Shown: one piece after another, positions 4,502 through 8,100 of the stretch
Layout: each line of letters starts with the position of its first letter
How positions within the stretch are numbered: the first letter of the stretch is position 1
From: JBBDIO01 sp040880365
Lineage (GTDB): Bacteria; Chloroflexota; Anaerolineae; Caldilineales; Caldilineaceae
Direction: 5' to 3'
DNA: 8,100 nt
Assembly (NCBI GenBank): GCA_040880365.1
Contig: JBBDIO010000038.1
Location: 1-8,100, forward strand
Notes under the pieces: generated by a model
Seen by the model: the letters and a program-made list of their open reading frames with translations, nothing else
Told to the model about the DNA's origin: nothing
The model's database searches: none
Program-made: the position numbers and the translations under genes

Positions 4502-6694
4502 CTAGCGACTCCAGCTCAACATCTGCTCGCCCACATAGGTATAAGTAAAGGTAAAGGGCAGATCGATATCCAGCTTGCGCTGGTTGCTGCCGTCGGCGTC
4601 CATGACCCAAATCGCCCAGTCGCCCGCCTCGTGATTGGGCTGGCGATTGCTCAGGAAGACGATATGGCGTCCATCGGGGCTCCAGTCGGTCGCCACATTG
4701 GCGGGCAACTGGCGCACCAGCGTAAATTCGGGGCGCGTCAACGCCCGCAGATTGCCGCCATCCAGATCCACCCGGTAGATTTCCCAGTGGCTGGCTTCGC
4801 GCCGTTGAAAGACTACCGTATTGCCGCCCGGCTGCAACGCGGGATCCATTTCATATTGTTTCTGAATCTGGAAAAAGACTTCCGTGGTCACAAAATCGGG
4901 CTTGTCTTTGGTCAACTGGATGCCTGCCGCCGAAGCGTAGACAATGCCGTTGTCGCTCCAATCGGGCGCACGCGCCGATTGCAACACGCCCAGATCCCGA
5001 TAATTCTGGCCGTTCACATCCACCCGCGACAACATGGGTTGGCGAAAGATGCCTTCGGGATAGCCGGGCCGGGGCTGTTGATCGCTGGGGCAACGGGGCA
5101 CATGGCGACAGTCGGTAAATTCATCGGCCCGTTCAAAGACAATCCAATTGCCGTCGGGGCTCCATTTGGGCGAACGCAGCAACTCGCGACCATTGAAGAT
5201 CATGCGCTCGTTGGTGCCGTCGCTGTTGATCAGATAGAGACCATGCTCACCGCCGGCACGGGTAAACGCCACCTGCGTGCCATCGGGGCTGAACGCCGGA
5301 TCAAAGCCGCCGGTGAGAAGCCGCAGATTTCCCGTGGCAAACTCATAGAGATAGATATCACCGCCCCAGGTTGCCTGGATGGCAAGTTTGCCGCTCAGAC
5401 CGCTGCTTTGTCCACCCGTGTGGACAGCAGGCGCAGCGGGGGCGGGGTCCGCATGGACTACCGGGTGATAGGCCGCCGGGGACGCGGGCGCGGCCTGATA
5501 AGCGCCGGCCCGCTGTTGACTGACCCGCTCACTTTCCGCGCCCTCGACATAGACCGGGGCATTGCTGACGGCATTGCTCACGGGGACATCGGCCAGTGTG
5601 CCGCGAATGTCCACATATTCGGTGGCCGCCCATCCAAAGCCGCCTGCGACATCGGTAATGGCAAGTTGTACCCATTCGCCTTGCGCCGATTGCCCCATCA
5701 CCGCGAACTGCTCGTCGGGGTGCGCTTTGGTCACAATGATATGCTGTGCGCCAGGGCCGGCGCGCACGTTCAGACGCGCGTCTACCAGATTGATACGCGC
5801 GATGGGGCCTGCGACGGCGGCTTCTTCACCCTTTTCCGGTGCACTCATTTGGGGTACGGTGAGGCTGACATCCCCGCCGGAAGCACCGGAAGCACCGGGC
5901 GTCGCCGTGGGGAACAATACCTGGGCCACCACGGGCGTGGGCGTCATAGGCAAAATGGTCGCGGTCTGGGTGCGCAGGCGTTCGGTATCAAACGCGATCA
6001 CATCTTCCAGCGCGACCCAGCCGCTTTCGCCATCGGGCGTCGTGCCCAATAGCCATGCGCCATCGGCAGAGCGCGCCTCTACCTGGAACAGCACACCCTG
6101 GGCCAGGTGCGTGAGAAACACATGGTCATCGGCGCGCCAGAGATCTGCACCGCCGCGCGCGACAACCGCATCGCGACTTGCTACGGCGGGCAGAGGCGTG
6201 GCCGTGGGCGTTGGCTCACGCGCCGCCAAGACGGCTTCAATTCGGGCCGCGCTGGTCGCCGCGCCCATCGCCTGTCCCCGATTGGCGAGCGCATTATGCA
6301 GCGTTCCCTCGAATCCGCCGTCGGCAACCACATCGGTGATTTCCGCGTCGGTGATTTCCGCATCGGCTAATTCCGAGATTTCGGCGTCGGTCACACCGTC
6401 TGCAATATTGTCTGTATTATCTTCTGCAATATCTTCTGTGGCGGCTGCATCGACAACACCCTCCTGCACCGCGGGCGGGGTGGCGGTGGTTTCGACCGCC
6501 AACTGATCCGCATCCGGGCCGGGAAAGCCCATCTGATTGATCCACACCCAACCGGCAGTCGCGCCAATGACCACTGCGGCAAAAGTCAAGACAAACGCCG
6601 CCACCCGATTTCGCCGCGCCCGTCGTTGTTCACGGGGCGACAAGTTGCGCAGGCGCTGCGCCTCATCCTCTATACGATAAACATCTTGATCCAT
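4502..6694 (-). CDS. Membrane-anchored SH3b-SH3b-PD40 beta-propeller protein
   Basis: The 730-residue protein has a basic cytoplasmic N-terminus (RREQ/RRARRNR type, 20-30), one membrane segment (31-52) and a large outside part. That part holds an acidic low-complexity stretch (about 80-130, with AEITD repeats), a PTPTATP linker, a first SH3b-like domain (about 174-235), a second linker, and a clearer SH3b domain with LNVRAGPG (308-315; domain 298-363). An Ala/Pro linker leads to a TolB/PD40-type propeller (435-730) with repeated blades such as FSPDGTQVAF, WSPDGNWIVF and WSPDGRHIVF. The only two cysteines, Cys529 and Cys535, sit in one loop and may form a disulfide. SH3b domains often bind cell-wall peptides and propellers bind partners, so an envelope sensing or scaffolding role is possible. 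I recognise no named gene. The ATG at 6694 is preferred over an in-frame TTG at 6757. Confidence 0.85.
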   Translation of the reverse strand: MDQDVYRIEDEAQRLRNLSPREQRRARRNRVAAFVLTFAAVVIGATAGWVWINQMGFPGPDADQLAVETTATPPAVQEGVVDAAATEDIAEDNTDNIADGVTDAEISELADAEITDAEITDVVADGGFEGTLHNALANRGQAMGAATSAARIEAVLAAREPTPTATPLPAVASRDAVVARGGADLWRADDHVFLTHLAQGVLFQVEARSADGAWLLGTTPDGESGWVALEDVIAFDTERLRTQTATILPMTPTPVVAQVLFPTATPGASGASGGDVSLTVPQMSAPEKGEEAAVAGPIARINLVDARLNVRAGPGAQHIIVTKAHPDEQFAVMGQSAQGEWVQLAITDVAGGFGWAATEYVDIRGTLADVPVSNAVSNAPVYVEGAESERVSQQRAGAYQAAPASPAAYHPVVHADPAPAAPAVHTGGQSSGLSGKLAIQATWGGDIYLYEFATGNLRLLTGGFDPAFSPDGTQVAFTRAGGEHGLYLINSDGTNERMIFNGRELLRSPKWSPDGNWIVFERADEFTDCRHVPRCPSDQQPRPGYPEGIFRQPMLSRVDVNGQNYRDLGVLQSARAPDWSDNGIVYASAAGIQLTKDKPDFVTTEVFFQIQKQYEMDPALQPGGNTVVFQRREASHWEIYRVDLDGGNLRALTRPEFTLVRQLPANVATDWSPDGRHIVFLSNRQPNHEAGDWAIWVMDADGSNQRKLDIDLPFTFTYTYVGEQMLSWSR
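6332..6376 (-). repeat. 15-bp tandem repeat coding for AEITD units
   Basis: Two 15-bp units (6332-6346, 6347-6361) differ only at their first base, and a degenerate third follows (6362-6376, starting ATCGGCTAATT). In frame they encode AEITD-type pentapeptides in the acidic linker of the propeller protein. Confidence 0.75.
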
Positions 6695-6750
6695 AAGACC
6701 TGTCGAATCTAAACGAGTGTCTGTACCGCACCAGTTATCTGGCGAGCGGA

Positions 6751-6782
6751 CGGGCAATCGGGGATTACAGCCCGACTGCCCG
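6751..6782 (-). other. 12-bp stem hairpin between the fusion-protein and propeller genes
   Basis: CGGGCAATCGGG (6751-6762) and CCCGACTGCCCG (6771-6782) enclose an 8-nt loop. The single non-Watson-Crick position is a G-U pair in the minus-strand RNA but an A-C mismatch in the plus-strand RNA, so the minus transcript folds better. It lies about 65 nt after the stop of the membrane fusion gene. A TTTTTT run precedes it rather than follows it, so it is not a textbook terminator. It may terminate, protect or process the transcript. Confidence 0.65.
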
Positions 6783-6847
6783 CGTTACAAACAGCTTCTG
6801 ATTTATTTCAAAGGGACAAAAAACAATACAACCGTGCCGACGAATTG

Positions 6848-8100
6848 TCAGTCTTCGTCCGACTCGTCAGCAGTTTCTTCAGTAGCAGTTTCTTCAGTAG
6901 CAGTTTCTTCAGTAGCAGTTTCTTCGTCAGTTGCGTCTTCAGCAGCAGGTTCTTCACCCGTTGTGTCATCGGCTGCGGTATCTTCTTCCGCGGCGTCATC
7001 GGCGGCGGCTTCTTCCCCGGTGACATCTTCTTCTGCAACATCTTCTTCTGCAACATTTTCTTCTGTGGCAGGAGTCGCTTCGGCCTCGCCATCGGGCAGG
7101 AAACTAGCCGACGCGGTCATACCCGGCAAGATCCGATCCAACGGACCGTCTACCAGCTCGATAATCACCGGGAAGGTGACAAAGCCTGTACCCGATCCGG
7201 CGATGGGCGCAATCTTGTCCACCACGCCCAGGAAGACCGCATCGGGCAGCGCATAGATGGAAATTTCCACACCCTGGCCGATGGAGACCATGCGGATATC
7301 GCGCTGTTCCACATTCACCACCAGCCGCACATCCAGCGGATCGGCCAGCGTCGCCACAACGGTGCCCGCCGAGGCCTGTTGTCCCAGATCGACTTCGACG
7401 CTCATGACGGTGCCGTCGATGGGCGCAACAACCTGGGCGTTATCCAGACTCAGGCGCGCCTGCTCCAGGCCGATCATGGCCTGGCGCAGCGAAAGCTCGC
7501 CGATGCGCATATCCGATTCTTTGGGGCCGAGCAAAGCCTGTTCATAGGCGGCTTCGGCAGAGGCCAAACGCGCTTCGGCGTCGGCAATCTGGGCGGCGGT
7601 GGGCAGCAGGCGCAGATTGTTCAGATTTGCCTGGGCCGACTGGGCGGAACTCAACGCGCCCTGCAATTCCGATTCACGCGCGGGGCGGTTCACCTCATCA
7701 AAGGCGGCCTTGGCCGCTTCCAGGTCGATGGTGGCACGCTGCAACGCATCGGCGGCAGACGAGGCCGATGATTCGGGCAGCCACGCGATTTTGTCGTATT
7801 CGCGCTGGGCCGCCGCCACGTTGATCTCTGCGCGATGCAGAGAAGCCAACGCCTGGTTCACCTGGGCCTGGGTGGGCTGTTCCTGCAATTCCTCATAGCG
7901 TGCCCATGCCGCCTGCGCCGCAGCCTGGGCCGCGGCCATCTCTTCGACCGTAGGGCCTTGCTCGGCTTCTGCCAGATTTTCCTGGGCCAACAGCAGATTG
8001 GGTTCGGCCAACGCGACATCACTGTCCAGAACGGTTTCACCCAGTTGCTCGATGTTGTTGCGCGCCGTTTCAATATTGTTTTCAGCCTGTTCGAGCGACC
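6848..8100 (-). CDS. HlyD/RND-type membrane fusion (periplasmic adaptor-like) protein, C-terminal part
   Basis: About 416 residues are visible and the frame stays open to the right edge, so the start and membrane anchor lie outside; the TTG at 8011 is internal. A long Ala/Glu/Gln-rich coiled-coil region (8098 to about 7440) is broken by Pro-Thr hinges (GPTVEEM, QPTQAQV, LPTAAQI, and a GPKESDM variant). Next comes the barrel-sandwich domain with VVAPIDGTVMSVEVDLGQQASAGTVV-like sequence and a beta-barrel ending ILPGMTASASFL. These are standard parts of adaptor proteins that link ABC or other exporters to the envelope, often with MacB-type ABC partners. Unusually, an 82-residue acidic tail follows, with 38 Asp/Glu and no basic residue. 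The transporter it serves is not visible. Confidence 0.88.
   Translation of the reverse strand, partial: SLEQAENNIETARNNIEQLGETVLDSDVALAEPNLLLAQENLAEAEQGPTVEEMAAAQAAAQAAWARYEELQEQPTQAQVNQALASLHRAEINVAAAQREYDKIAWLPESSASSAADALQRATIDLEAAKAAFDEVNRPARESELQGALSSAQSAQANLNNLRLLPTAAQIADAEARLASAEAAYEQALLGPKESDMRIGELSLRQAMIGLEQARLSLDNAQVVAPIDGTVMSVEVDLGQQASAGTVVATLADPLDVRLVVNVEQRDIRMVSIGQGVEISIYALPDAVFLGVVDKIAPIAGSGTGFVTFPVIIELVDGPLDRILPGMTASASFLPDGEAEATPATEENVAEEDVAEEDVTGEEAAADDAAEEDTAADDTTGEEPAAEDATDEETATEETATEETATEETADESDED
6871..6930 (-). repeat. 15-bp tandem repeat coding for EETAT units
   Basis: CAGTTTCTTCAGTAG is present in three perfect consecutive copies (6871-6885, 6886-6900, 6901-6915). A fourth, CAGTTTCTTCGTCAG, follows (6916-6930). 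The minus-strand reading is repeated EETAT. Perfect identity at the DNA level suggests recent slippage. Confidence 0.92.
7024..7068 (-). repeat. 15-bp tandem repeat coding for VAEED units
   Basis: CATCTTCTTCTGCAA occurs twice exactly (7024-7038, 7039-7053), then a diverged copy CATTTTCTTCTGTGG (7054-7068). It encodes VAEED-type pentapeptides at the start of the acidic tail and is a separate expansion from the one at 6871-6930. Confidence 0.85.

Larger units (their letters stand above)
6851..7096 (-). other. 82-residue acidic low-complexity C-terminal tail
   Basis: After ASFL the fusion protein runs from PDGEAEATP to ESDED using almost only A, D, E, T, V and G. The tail contains 38 acidic residues and no Lys, Arg or His. 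It is in frame with the folded domain, has no stop and is partly built from 15-bp repeats. Typical membrane fusion proteins end soon after the beta-barrel, so it is an addition. It could bind cations, act as an entropic bristle or tether a partner. Confidence 0.85.

Noticed and set aside
4484..6052. Plus-strand 522-residue open frame
   Set aside because: It lies antisense to the SH3b/propeller gene, shows no recognisable domain, and exists because GC-rich codon bias leaves few stops on the opposite strand.
6814..6850. Intrinsic terminator after the membrane fusion gene using the minus-strand TTTTTT run
   Set aside because: Only a 5-bp ACAAT/ATTGT pairing with a long loop precedes the T-run, which is too weak to call.
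6717..7771. Plus-strand Ser/Val-rich and Phe/Ser-rich frames that look like repeat proteins
   Set aside because: They are mirror readings of the 15-bp repeats of the acidic tail. The minus frame continues into a clear membrane fusion protein.
8009..8011. TTG as the start codon of the membrane fusion protein
   Set aside because: The frame stays open and coiled-coil-like for a further 29 residues to the window edge, so the real start lies outside.

Overview
This is a GC-rich bacterial window with compact intergenic regions, and it fits a member of the Chloroflexota. The hints are a lipoprotein with a long linker after the lipobox, proline/threonine linkers (PTPTATP, FPTATPG), and a membrane-anchored protein combining SH3b domains with a PD40 propeller. 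The phylum is an inference from protein style; no rRNA or marker gene is present. Six protein genes are visible. Both outer ones run off the window.

Layout: (1) 1-659, minus, is the N-terminal part of a zinc-type ABC transporter binding lipoprotein with a metal-binding (ADEH)n loop, cut by the left edge. (2) 660-1102 is a divergent regulatory region. It holds a near-consensus minus-strand promoter (TTGACA, 17 bp, TAGAAT), a Fur/Zur-like 7-1-7 operator just after its predicted start site, a leader hairpin, 14-bp direct repeats, and a weaker plus-strand promoter. (3) 1103-2389, plus, is a GT4 glycosyltransferase of the MshA/sucrose-phosphate-synthase type. (4) 2410-3096, minus, convergent and 20 bp away, is a HAD hydrolase with an acidic repeat tail. 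(5) 3218-4264, minus, is a Gfo/Idh/MocA oxidoreductase, 121 bp upstream of the HAD gene and possibly cotranscribed with it. (6) 4265-4501 is an intergenic region with a -10 box, a 9-bp-stem hairpin and two tandem 31-bp palindromic units. (7) 4502-6694, minus, is an anchored SH3b-SH3b-propeller protein. (8) 6695-6847 carries a 12-bp-stem hairpin. (9) 6848-8100, minus, is a HlyD-type membrane fusion protein with an 82-residue acidic tail, cut by the right edge.

The genes do not form one obvious pathway. The clearest functional story is metal uptake: a His/Asp/Glu-rich metal-binding lipoprotein behind a promoter with a Fur-family-like operator. The two rightmost genes are both envelope proteins. 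A theme across the window is in-frame 12- or 15-bp tandem repeats encoding acidic peptides in four of the six genes, alongside non-coding tandem repeats of 14 and 31 bp. No complete new system can be claimed. The best leads are the metal-regulated promoter, the helically phased palindromes at 4425-4498, and the repeat-built acidic tails.
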